A stretch of 64,000 bases of DNA, from the NCBI RefSeq assembly GCF_015832195.1, contig NC_052028.1:4011501-4075500 (forward strand), written 5' to 3'. The DNA is from Motacilla alba alba. Its lineage: Eukaryota; Chordata; Aves; Passeriformes; Motacillidae. This document shows positions 23,051 through 34,850 of this stretch, one piece after another. The notes beneath the pieces were generated by a model. That model was not told where the DNA came from and did no database searches. It saw only the letters and a list, made by a program, of their open reading frames with translations. Position numbers and translations under genes: made by a program. Numbering within the stretch: the first letter of the stretch is position 1; every line of letters begins with the position of its first letter.

Positions 23051-26000
23051 GTAAGTTTTAATAAGAGCAACATGCAAGAGCAATCACGAATCTTCTAGCT
23101 TCAAGTTCAGTGTCTTCATTTTAGAAACATATTGGCAATTCTATGTTGAAATCGCTGGGGATTGCACAAATCATCTCTTCAGAGTGTAAGCAGCAATGGA
23201 ATTCGGTTCAGGATGCCTAACAGTGCATGAAATCCTTAATAATGCTTAATTTCACTTCCTATTATAAACGATGTGATTTAATTAGTTGTTAGTCTGTTCA
23301 GACCTCAAACCTGCTTCCCCAGGATAGATTTGAAGTTCCGTTTCTCTTCTCATCCGTTTCTCCTCTGTTTGCAGCACGTCAGGGTGGCTGACCCCAGTCA
23401 GAGCAGGAGCCACGTTCTTGCAGAGCAGGGAGGAGTTCTTTGCAGTGCCTTTGATGGGCTGATGTTGAAACGCTTTGACTGTTTACAAGAAAACAAAGAA
23501 ACCTGCTGCAGCTTGTTTTCTCTGTCACTTAATCACAGTAGATACCCAGATAATTCTTCCTTTTATTGCCCCTTGTGTTGTCTCCCTGGGTTAAAAAAAA
23601 AAATCATAATCCTGATGTGTAGCAGTGCTATCATGCAGATAACACGAGGCATTCCCCCAGTCAGGTTTTTCTTTCATTTTTGACTGACATGTGAGAGATG
23701 ATGTGACAGTTCCACGATGATAGAAATGGTAAAGCAGCTTACCCCTGCTGCCCCACAGAATGGAGATATTGCCGTTGCCACTGGAGCAGTAACTTCCAGA
23801 AGTCATTCAGGCTTTGTAGATGAGTGCTAATGCTGCTGAAAAAGTGCCTTTGCAGCTCTCCTCTGATGTGAACAATGCTGGAATTAAGACACTGTCAGCT
23901 CATTTCAGAGAAGACACTGGATTATCAGATAGCTTTGGGAAACTGAAGTCAGCTTGCACCATATCATTGATTTAAGGGCAAAATTGCTGTGTTTTCCAGT
24001 CCCAGCTTAGCAAGTTCCTAGAGCTGAAGAGCTGTAAATATGGATCTGAATATTTAACAGGTCAAATCATCAATCTTAGATGGTCTCTATTCTTCTGTCT
24101 CACTTTCAATATAGCTGTATGTATTTTTAAAGAAGTACTGTATTGGATAGTAAGATGGTAATTTCAGTGAATAATGATGGATCCCTTTGCAGTGACCTAA
24201 ATTGTAACTTTTTTATTATTAAAATCACTACATAGTTCCTTCTAAGGTATGACCAATTTTAGACTTTTGTGATGTTTTACTCTTTTCATTTTTCATTGAT
24301 GGGTGTAGTTTTATGGGAGTTGACCAAAAGATATTCTTTAATGCACATAGCTGCTCTATCCAACGTAGCACTTGCTATGTGAAATTATTAATGTTAGAAT
24401 TTTGCAGCAGAATTCCATTAGCAAGTGGTGCTAACAGCTTTTTGGGGTATAATTGGCATACCCACTGAGAATGAAATAATAAGTTATTGTGCCAGATGAT
24501 CTGTGCCAAAGCTTAGTTAGCATGACAGGATTTGTGGGAGAACTTGGGACAGGTATTTGGGCTGCAGAATGTCCCATAACAAACCTGATGTTCTGCCATT
24601 TGTTTATCCACCTGTCTTCTTGTTAAAGTTTAGTTCCTGCTGGACAGTGAGGCCCTGGATTGATCAATAGTTCTGTTACACATAGTTTTGTTGAGGACAT
24701 TTGTTTCAGTATTTAAAGAGATTATTGACACCATCTTTTCAAGATTCCTAGTCCTGTTAACACAAAAATATACTTTGGTGAAAAGATTATATCCTCAAAC
24801 AAAAGAATCATCCATCCTTTTCCTTTAGAGGAAGGATAAGTTCAGTATCACTGAAGTTTTGTTAGTGTTTCTTTGTTTCTGTCACTTTGATTTCAATGAA
24901 CGGTGCCATAGCAGGAAGAGTATCAATTTAATTAATGGATGCCCTGCTGGGGGTACAAATGCAGAACATTAATATAATTGTTGTTATTGTTACCATAAAC
25001 TACTATAATAATGTTTTATATCATTCAGAGGATAGTATTAGCATAACCCTGTAAATTGTATTGTATTTTTCTCCTGGTGAAAAAATATGCAAGAATGCTA
25101 GTGATAATAGTCCTCATTTGCAACTCTGTACTCTCTGTATCTTGATTCTTTACTGAGTGTTTCCTGCAAGATAATGAAGTTTCCCTTCCTTAGCTAATTG
25201 GATAACTGAGATTAATTATTAAATTAGATCCACTTGTCCCACATAATTTTGATATGACTTGATATTATTAGGTCAAGATGATAGCAAAAAATGTATATTA
25301 ATTCAAGTGTTATACTTGCATATAGCTGCATTTTGCTGTTCAGAATTATGTCTTCAACAATTTCCAGGATGGGAGAGTTATTCTGGTGATTAGGTTTAGT
25401 AAAGGAGCTGAAACCTATTTTGTCTTGGACTTAATCAGAATTGCCCACATTCCCTGTCTCTGCTCTTCTCAGGCTTTTAACTAACAAGTTTGTAGAGCAA
25501 GAGCAAGAGCCAAGTACATGGAATAACTTTGAAGGTTGTGGTTGCACCTCTCTAGCTCTGGTGCTTGTAGTGGCATTTCATGTTGTCAGACTAATTTTAC
25601 CACATTTTAGCAGAAAACACATTGAGATTTCACAGGCTTGCTAGTAGCTCTGTGGAGTTGTGACATTTTTAAGCAGCTTCTACAAACGAAACCGTATATG
25701 ACATGGATTTTGCTGAGTACTCCTGTCAAATGAGAACAGTCCATTTGATATGTTGGAGATAATCAAGTAATCTGTTTTTAATAATGTTAGTCAACAAGAG
25801 AGTACTCAACCAATGCTATTAATAGTTATGCATTTGGCTGCATCTAAAAATCTGTTTTGTTTCAAAACCTTTTACAGTGAAGACATTTAAGCCATACAGT
25901 CATGTGTTACTCAGCAACTTGCAGGCTATCCTTGCTCCCCTGGTGCAAAGTCAAAACCAATTTATGTCCCCAGTGGTGACTGAGCACAGCCACCCTCCAA

Positions 26001-28245
26001 GGTGTGTGCAACAACCTTTTCAGAGATTTCTGTCGTGCTGTCAGAGGTGCAGGGAGGGAGTGTGAGCTGGCTGATATCATCCCTGCCTGAGTGCAATCCT
26101 GATAATTTTATTGCATTTCCAGTTGAAGAGGCACACTTTCCCTGAGTGATTCTGAGATACCCTAAACTAAGAAAATGAGCCTCATGTCATCTAAATTGTC
26201 CTAGTTGTGCAGCTTAGAAAAGCCTCTCCCTGTCTTGATGTAAATGAAAGACAGAATAGGGCAATCTCACCACAGCAGGCCAAACACAGGGAGCAAAAAT
26301 ACCAGGACAAAATTGAACCCCTTTCTCTCAGTCGAGTCAGAAGGAGAGGGAACCTCCTTATCTGACAGCAGTGGAGCTTGGGCTCTAATGGAAAGGAAAT
26401 AATGTGTCTAATTGTCTTCTAATGCTGATTGTAGTGCATCTGCATGAAGTGAGAGCGCCGAGCCCAGCGTGGCGTTTCTGCGCGCTCAGGCACCATCAGT
26501 TACACACTCGTTAGGGTCCAGCCAAGGGGAGACAGGAAGGGGGGAAATGCTGGGATGCAGCAGTTCACTAAAACACTGCTGAAATACTTCAATCACAAAC
26601 TAGATCCCCATTTCACATGCTTCTTGTTGTTGCTCAGCAAACTCTCCTTTTCCCGTGATTTTGGCAGATTTAAATTACTCAATATTTAACATTCCTCAAT
26701 AAATAGACAGGACTGATCCACTTCATACTTCTGCTTACTAGATAAAAAGCAGCAGTCAGTCTAAAGAAGTTTCACAAAAACCTGTATAAAAATAAAAACA
26801 AATGTTCCTACTTTCAAGGTGACAAGTTTGGCTGCTGTAAGTTGAGCTGCAAAACCAAAAATTTCCATGAATCCTGTCCTGCTAGGCAGGATGTTGTAGC
26901 AGAAAACATCAGTAGATTGCAAAACAATTCTTTATGAGCTTTAAAAAAGAATCAAACCTTAGAAAAGTTACCAAAAAACCAAACAAAAAAAATCCCACTT
27001 GACATGGCTAGATTTGAAAAGAGTTTGAGGATCTCATTAAAATTTTAACCAACATAATTTGAAGCTCAAAATATGTAGAGAATGGAAAACCTCTTTACTT
27101 TCTGATTCGTAAGTTCTCATTCAAATGATGTTTTATTTAGAGTCTGCTTGGATCCACAGCATGTGCCCCAGTGGAAATACCAGTGAAGATGAACACGAAA
27201 TACTGCATTGCTACAGCTATCAGTGAAGAGATTTGGTACTCCTGACACAAGCTGATATCAGCTATCAGGGAGTGCAGTGAGGTGGCTGAAGGTTGTGTCC
27301 CAGCTGAGCACCTGGTTGAGCTGATGGACAGAAAGTCTGGGTGACAGTGACAGTCACGATGAGGCACCCAGCTCTGAGCACCTGGGTGCCAAGTGTAGTA
27401 AATTGGGATCCTTGTGTAAAGTTCCTGTGGCACAGTCTGTATTTATCTTCTTGTTCTTGGCTGGTTATGATTCAAATTGAAGAGTATTTTCCAAACCAGG
27501 AGCACATTTTACTTTAAAGATCCAGCAGGCAATACTGAGTCAGTCCCACTCACAGCACAGCCAAAGGGTGGAATCTGGCTGGGCTCCCTGGCAGGGTCTG
27601 CAGTGGGCTGGGGTCCCCCCAGTGCTGCTGCCTTCAGAGCTCCACAATTCCCATTCAGTTGCTTGAAGGCTTCCCCCAGTGTCTGAACTCCACCAGATCA
27701 ATGCTGAGTGGATTTTGTGCTGCTTGTGTTTCCCAGGCCATTAAAGCCCAGACCTCAGAGGAGCAGCTGAGCTCCCTGCTTTGGGGTCAGGGGCTGGGCA
27801 CTCTGCATGACCCATTCTGCTGGTACCAAGCTGGCCTTCCACGGCTGCATGGCAATCTTCAGACCTCCTTTGTGCCTTGTCACAGGCTGCTCCTCGTGCT
27901 TGAGGAGGGTTGCAGTGCCATCTCCAGTATTAATGGCTTTGGGATGGTTTCATCAACATCACTGTTGTTCTTTGTAAAAACCTTTTTTTTTAACATCCAT
28001 AAAATCAAAGCCCTTATTAAGAAGGGTGCTCCCTGTTGAGGCTGTGGCCTGTCATACTGGCTGATGTTTTCTCATCCTTCCTGGAATTTGCCTGTCTCTG
28101 CCCTTACATAGTTCATCATTTCTCCGAGATAATATGATCATTTACTTCTGGTTTTATATCAAGTGTCTTCTTTCAATACAGCTAAAATATTTTCATTAGA
28201 TTCCTGTTAACTAACATTCTTTTTTACCCTTCTTTCTTTTCACAG
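23051..28245 (+). other. SLIT3: SLIT3 intron (5,195 bp)
   Basis: This phase-2 intron runs from GTAAGTTTTA to TTTCTTTTCACAG. It is plain AT-rich intron. A small CpG-containing patch is visible near 26454-26490 (GAGCGCCGAGCCCAGCGTGG and following) and an A/C-rich low-complexity run near 26970-26998. I see no mobile element that I would name and no RNA gene. The short ORFs in it show no family resemblance. Confidence 0.85.
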
Positions 28246-28317
28246 AGACATCAGCAAGAATCAAATAACTGACATTGCACCTGATGCATTCAAAGGCTTG
28301 AAATCTCTCATTTCATT
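28246..28317 (+). CDS. SLIT3: SLIT3 internal exon: one leucine-rich repeat of domain 2
   Basis: A second 72-base, single-LRR exon. Spliced in phase 2 it reads [20 protein letters not shown] followed by SLIS. The DISKNQI core is the SLIT3 version; SLIT2 carries DLSNNQI at this place, and this is one of the clearest paralogue-discriminating positions in the window. The acceptor is CTTTTCACAG|A and the donor ATT|GTAAGT. The frame joins the preceding and following exons without a stop. The exon keeps the period of one LRR per exon seen in this part of the gene. It is probably exon 11 in mammalian numbering. Confidence 0.96.
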
Positions 28318-28737
28318 GTAAGTAGAAAATAGAACTGAATGGGCATTTGGGGAGAGCTTGCATGTAAGAGGAATAAAAATGATAATGTGCTGTCTGGGGG
28401 AACATATGTTTCTGTGTGCAACTGCCAGCTTGTGTGAAGCATCTGATCTCTTGTAAATGAAAAATTTTGTAAATGAAAAATGAAGTTCAGAAAGGAGGAC
28501 TGTCTACAAGTCTCTCATAAGGCTGCTGACTTCTGCACTTCTTCAAATCAGTGCATTATTCAATCTTCTGTACCCGTGCACCTGCAGGCTGCTCTGTGCA
28601 CCCACCCTCCTCATGGCACACCAAAACCTCACCTTTGGCATGACTGGTGCTGTTAATCAGGGAAGAGTTGGGGAAATATTTCCATACTGGATTTTTTTTC
28701 CTATAGTAAAGAAATTACACTCTCTTTGGAGTTTTCT

Positions 28738-28818
28738 GGCTTTGTGTTGTGGGGTTATTTTGATTGGTTTTTGGGGTTTTTTTTTTGTGGTGGTGTGTTT
28801 TGGTTTGTCTTTTTTTCT
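28738..28818. repeat. T/G-rich low-complexity patch
   Basis: About 80 bases on the + strand are made of T and G with almost no A or C, in words such as TTTTGG, TGGGGTT and TTTGTGGTGG. It is similar in texture to the large tract at 34022-34430. Confidence 0.6.
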
Positions 28819-31800
28819 TCAAACTAGTTAGGGAAAGACCTAATCATAAGAAAATGTTGATATGCCTTAGCTGTAATTACTGCTTTATTAAGCTGGAAGG
28901 GGACTAAAATATTATTTCATACAGAAGATAAAAGGAAGGTCGGATCTCTTGACAGCCATTTGTTTCTCTCAATAGAGCACAGAAAACTGATTTAGCACCA
29001 AGTTGAATCTACATGCAGCTGTATTTCAGCCTAGGTACCCACAGCACTATTAAAACTGTTGAGCTTTTAATGGGTAAAAAGACCAATACAAGGTCAGAAG
29101 CTGCATCTTGAGAATAAACTAGAAGAGAAAGCCCCATGCTGAGACAAGAGGGAAGCACAACTAGAATGATATTTACCTGTGTTAATTTTAAAAACAGTAT
29201 GGAAACAGTTATCTCATTATTATTTATATAACCAAGCTTGGTTCTTAAAAACTGTAGTTTGTTTCTACAAGCTGACATAAATTTATTTTCTGAATGCTGG
29301 ATAATTCTGAGAAACTGAACAAATTTTTGGCTAGAAGAATATCAGAAAGTTATTAAGTACTAAACTTCCATGTTGCAATAAACCTCTGAGCCAGAATGCA
29401 GAAGGATTGGCCCTTTTCTGTGCCCTGAATCCAGCTGGGAGAATGCCAGAAATATATATTAAGTGTTGCTGGTGTTTGTTAAATAGTTCAGGCAGTGTTA
29501 CTCAACATGCTGTGGAAATGGTCAAATCCCTCACTGCTGTCTGGAAACAATTCAGCAAGAGAGTGACATTTACTGAAGGCTACAGTTTTGGCTTAGTATG
29601 AAACTACTGCTGATGCTGCAGTGCTGCAGCTTCCTGGTCCTGGCAAACCTCCTGGCTGGGAGTGAGCTGGATGGGCAGGACATTTCCACTGGGCTTGACT
29701 TCCCAAGGCAGAATTTATTCAGCTTTAGCACAGTTAATTCAGATACCCCCAGGTGGCCTCAGAGTGTGGGACAAAACACATCAGAGTGGGCAGGGAGGAA
29801 ATGAGAATATAAACTGGGCAGGAGTTTATGGTGTTTTGACTTGCAGACAGAAGCAAGTGACATGACTGTGTATTCTCTGCCCAGTCATTCGGGGCAATAT
29901 TTTAAGTAAATGATGTTTGAATATGTTCATATCCAAGTGGGTAAAACAGTGCTTTAGTAAATGCCAGTAGGTTATGGCAGGGAGATGACATGCAGCACAG
30001 CAAAGGCTGCAGCGAGGGAACTGCCTCCAAGTCTTCTCTTTGTTTGCCTCAGTTTCCCTCCACCACAGACACACAAAGCTGTAAAACACAATTTCTCCTC
30101 TCCTTGGCAGCCTTGTTTCTAGGACAGTGTCAACTCCAGTCTTGAAGTTGTCAGCCTCCTCCTCTAGGGTCAGTTATCAGCTGTGTTTTCACTTTCTTTT
30201 GAAAGTTTTGCCAGTGCTGTTCATTGCAGGTAGGTCTTAAAAATGTTTTCCCTATAGTTGCCAAGACATGTTGAGGGTCATTCATGACCTGCTACCCAGA
30301 CCTGGCAGGTTCCTGCCTGTAGTTCTTTCAGTTTCTGAGCCCTAGATACTTTATGGAGCAAGATGATACGCTGGTCAGGAGAATCTGGGTTTCTCTGAAG
30401 AAAGCTTCCCCAGGTTTCTACCCCTCCGAAGCAGAGTATCTTCTTGTCTGAACTTTGCCACAGCCACCAGCCCAGCTCAGGCAGGCACAGAAAGACAAGT
30501 GCAGGAGAAGAGGACTCCTTGGAGGTGCCAGCCCTTGACACACTGCCAGTGACACTGCCAAAGGGGAAAGAACAAGGAGGCAGGAATGAAGTGAGACAGG
30601 GGCCCACCAGTGTTTTCCCTCTTAGCAGCTCAGATTTTGGGTGCCCAAGGCCCCAGTAACTTCACTCAGCTGTGTGCCCTGAAGGAGCACTGCTGTGCAT
30701 ACAAGGAACAACTCTTTCTGTTCCTGCACCTCACTCAGGTGGCATTGGTGCAAAATTTTAATGAGACATCATCGAGGTTTACTCTCTGCACTGAACAGCT
30801 GGACCTTGCAGCTAGCTGAGTTCAAATCAGAAGAAAGGAGGGGAAAGTATTAATGCATAAACGAGAGTAAGCAACTTGGTTTCCATTAAAAATTGAGTGT
30901 TGCTGTTCAACCTAACATCCTTGTGCTTTTTTGTCTGTTTTTATTCACATTTTGTGCTCCTCCCTCTGCTCCCTGCTTGCATGCAATCACAGTGCTCCCT
31001 ATGGGTCTGGGGAGCCAGAGTGCTCCTCTGGAAGGCAGCCAATGTTGTTAGTCTGCTGCCTAATGCGGGCCTGGAGTTAGTGGGTTCTGCTCTGCTTTCT
31101 CCTGAAGTCAGCTTGGCTTGGTGTTTCCAGGCAGAAATGCTTCTCAGAGCACTCTGCCTGTTGTACCTGTGTTGAGATGGTAAAAAAAAAAAGTGTATTG
31201 CAGTTTTCAAAACATGGGAATGTTTATAACAGAAGCTGTTTCCTCTAAAACTTAAATCTTTTAAAAGTGCTAAGTGATCCATGTGCTAGCAGGTCATAAG
31301 TTTTTATTGTAAATCTATATATTTTCTCTAATAAGAAATTCACCTATGGGAGTCAAACAGGACACAAAATGATTATACTTGAAAGCAACCATTTCTACCT
31401 TGGGTTTTCTCTGCATTTAGCAAAAAAGGCAAGTTTTTTTTTCCTGTAGGGTACTCAAGACTTCTCCATTCCCCACATGCAGGAAGAAATAAGTCATTTT
31501 CTCTTTGCCCATTTTTCAATAGGATTTTGTTCCCCATTCATATTACTCTTTGGATCAATAAATTTCTACTTAGAAACATTTGGAGATGCACATAACTTCT
31601 TTTTTTTCCTGGTTGTTACAAAATAACGTGCTGGAATCATTATGCTTAAAGAACTTTACCCTTCTTTTTCCTGGACTTTCCTGGCTTTTCCTTTTCTTCT
31701 TGTTGTGCTGGAAGAATTCGTCTTGCCATGAAATACTTCCTTCATATGAGAGCAAACAGTACCCTTGCATTGAGCAGTGTGGCAGAATTGGTTGGCTGCA

Positions 31801-34021
31801 AAGCAAAGTATTACCTGAATTTGAAGGAAAAGTTTGAGAAACATTGTTTGCAGTACCTGGTGTTTGTGTTCCATGGTTAGCAGGGTCTCTGCAGGAGCTG
31901 GAGTGGTTAATATCAGCCCAGAGCATGGGGGACAATAGCAACAGCTTCATGTTTCAAGATTGCTGCACACACTTTCTAAAGTAAATTAATTTTCCCATTT
32001 TGTCAACTCAGAATCTGTCTGGTATCAGTGAGAGAATTGCATCAGCATTTGGTTATTGTTAAAAGTATCAAAGATAAATGTGATTCCTGGGGTCAGTAAA
32101 TGTCCCACAAATGTAGGTTTGGAAGGCCATATCCAGACTGTCTGGGGACATTTTATGAGATATGACAAAACAGTCTAAGCCTTCAGGGTGTTAAACTGCA
32201 TGAATAAGTTTCAGACCACTGCAGACGGAGAATTCCTTTGGTTTTGTTCAAATACTGAATTAAGCTGGTGAACACTTTAAAAGCTTAGATCAGCCTGGGC
32301 ACAAAGACAAGAGACAGCTTAGGTTTTGACATAGCAGTCCCATTTAGACCATCATCTCCTGGGTGATGATGTATGGGGTGTCATTCATGGTGATTTGAAA
32401 TCTGCAATAAAACACTGTCTATTGCAATAGCTGACAAACTTATTTTAAGGTAACAAATTGCTTTCTGTGATTTATTTATCTTAGCTTGTTCTGAAGAAAT
32501 ATGAAATAGTGCAGGGAAAAAAAATTACAAGTCTAAGTTTCTTTTAGATATTAGAAATTTATTGCTGTTTTTATCCCTATCAATTTGTCCTCTTCTGAAA
32601 ACCTGAATTCATGTTGAGCCTGTGCCATTGTACATAGCTTGGGAAATATAATTCTTCCTAGCAAGAATTGTTTTCACAGTCTGAAGGAAAGTTAAAAGCA
32701 TTCTGAGGACTGAAAAAGGCATTGCATAAAGTCACAATTTGACACTTCAGTAAGAATGTTTCAGCCCAGCCAAAATAAAGGAACACTTAGCTGGAAACCA
32801 TATGGTCTAAAGTAAGGGATTCTGTGCTAGGCTTTCATACCTCAAAAAACTCTGTGTCACCTTCAAGGGAAAATCTCTGTATTCTGTGATCTGACTTAAT
32901 GAAGCAGCTAAATTGCAGCTACATTTGCAAGTAAGGAAGCTGAGGAGCAGAGACATAAAATAAAGAACACAGCAATTATTGTTTCACACCCTTCGAAGGT
33001 AGTGTGATAAACTTCAGTGCGTCTGAAAGGCCACGTATTGGTAAAGTCAGTGCAAGTTCCCTCTTTTTAAAATGGTGCAAGAGGTCAGAATAGATAGAGA
33101 CTGTGAAGAATCAGTGTAAATTTCATGTTTTAAGACCCTTCTGCTGAAGGTTTGGTCCACCATTGATTATATTCTCACCCAACATATGTGTGGCTATGTG
33201 TGGCTCCTGTGCTTTCTTTGTGTGTGGTGTGTCCCAGAAGTGCAGATCAATCTATGCAGTGACTGTTTTCACTGTTTAATCTTTATTTTAGAATATCATG
33301 GGTTAAACAGCAAAACTTGAAGCTTAGTAGTCACAATTAATTATTTAATTGGAAATTTAATATCTAATATGTCTTGGGATAGATACATCGTTAGGGGACT
33401 ATTAAAATATCGTGCCAGAATCTGCCTAAAGAAACACAATGCCTCATTTGTGACTGTTTTATATTTGTATAACTTCTTGTTGCAGATCCATAATGACTCT
33501 TTAGGGTGCTGCCCCCAGGGATTTCCAAAGCTTTCAGTGCTGCCAGGGGTTTGTGCTTTATGTGCTGTGGTATTTGTCAGACCTGTGGCTGACTTATGCT
33601 CCTAAAGATGGGGAGCCAGTGAAGAATCAGGAGCCCACACAAAAAAAAAAACCTTAATAATATTTTTGGTGTTCTAATAAATGCTCTAATTCACTGATTC
33701 ACTGTCTATTGGCAGCAATTACTGAGGCACTTTTATTTTTATTATATGTTAACTTTGTTAGTGTGTTCTTAATTTAAAAAAAAATTTGTGTCTAAAATTT
33801 CAGGCGCTTTGGGATAGACAAAGGGTTGTGTTCCTGTGCCAAGCTTGCACATTAGCCAGGACACCTGCATGTCCTGCAGCACGTGTGGGGGAAGCAAGTG
33901 AACACCAGTTTTAGAACATGTAATGCCAAAGGGCAAATCTCCTAAAATTCACCTCTGCTGGTAAAAGCCCTGGAGATTTAAATGAAGCTCTTGAATTGAA
34001 TTGGTCTCCTATATGGCTTTT

Positions 34022-34430
34022 TAAAGTTGGTGTTTGTTCGGTTGTTTTTTAATTTTGTTTGGTTGTTTGTTTTTTGTTTAGTTGGGTGGGTTTTTGTTGG
34101 TTTTGGTTTTTGAGGATTTTCTTGGTTTTTTGACTTTTTGGTTTTTAGTTGGTTGGTTGGTTTTTTGTTTAGTTTTCTTTTGTGGGGTTTTTGGGGCATT
34201 TGTTTTATGGGTTTTTTTGTTGTTGTTGGTTTGTTGATTTTTTTTGGTTTCATTTGTTTAGTGGGGTTTTTTGGGAGTGTTTGGGTGTTTTTTTTTTTGT
34301 TTTGGTTTGTTTGTTTTTGGGGTTTTTTTGTGGTTGGTTAGGGGTTTTTTTAGGTGGTTTTTTTTGGGTTGTTTGGGGGTTTGTTTGTTTGTTTGTTTGG
34401 GTTTGGTCATTTTTGTCAGGGTTTTTCTTT
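34022..34430. repeat. Long T/G-only-like low-complexity tract
   Basis: For about 400 bases the + strand is almost devoid of A and C and is built from irregular TTTTGG, TTGGTTGG, TTTGTTTG and GGGGTTTTTT words. There is no single fixed period, although short (TTTG)n and (TTGG)n runs are visible. Several G-runs of three to five (for example near 34260-34290 and 34340-34380) are spaced so that G-quadruplexes could form on the + strand, which is also the SLIT3 sense strand. The apparent hydrophobic Phe/Trp/Gly-rich ORFs on + and the Lys/Asn/Thr/Pro-rich ORFs on - are composition artefacts. Confidence 0.85.
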
Positions 34431-34439
34431 GGTTCCCTT

Positions 34440-34850
34440 TCCCCCCAGAGCTGCTGCAGTGGAGCCCTGGGCTGCAGAGCAGGGAGGTGGGCAGTGTGGC
34501 AGGAGCAGAGGAGGCTCCCTGGGGCTGCAGGGCTCCCAGCCTGGCTGGCCCCATCAGCCCAGGGCAGCAGCAGCAGCAGCTGGCTGAGAGCAGGAGCAGC
34601 CCAGGCCATGCTCCTCGGTGGGATGTGCTCTCCTGGCTGACACAGATGGGAACTCTGAGCAAAGCAGGTTTTCTGTGCTTCTCCCCGCAGCAAAGGGCAA
34701 TGAGAGCTGCCTGAGGAGCTGCAGGGCAGGGCAGAGCTCCCTGCCTGTGCTGCCCCGGGTGCCTGCAGCCCAGGCATGGCAGGCAGACATGGCATCAGCT
34801 CGTTTGGCTCTGTGCAGTGCTGAACATGAATATGAATTAGAGACAAGTGC
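34440..34850. other. G+C-rich intronic stretch with short CAG run
   Basis: Immediately after the G/T tract the composition switches abruptly to G+C-rich, with frequent CTGCAG and CAGGAGCAG words and a short (CAG)5-type run near 34565-34580. CpG dinucleotides are few, so it is not a CpG island. Overlapping ORFs exist on both strands but none resembles a known family. I cannot assign it; it could be an old decayed repeat. Confidence 0.3.

Noticed and set aside
26454..26500. Small CpG cluster in the 23-28 kb intron
   Set aside because: Only a handful of CpGs in under 50 bases; too short to support a regulatory call.
34250..34846. 198-residue ORF on the - strand (Lys/Thr/Pro-rich) and overlapping hydrophobic + strand ORFs
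   Set aside because: They are generated by the two-letter G/T tract and the adjoining G+C-rich block; low complexity, no domain and no splice signals.
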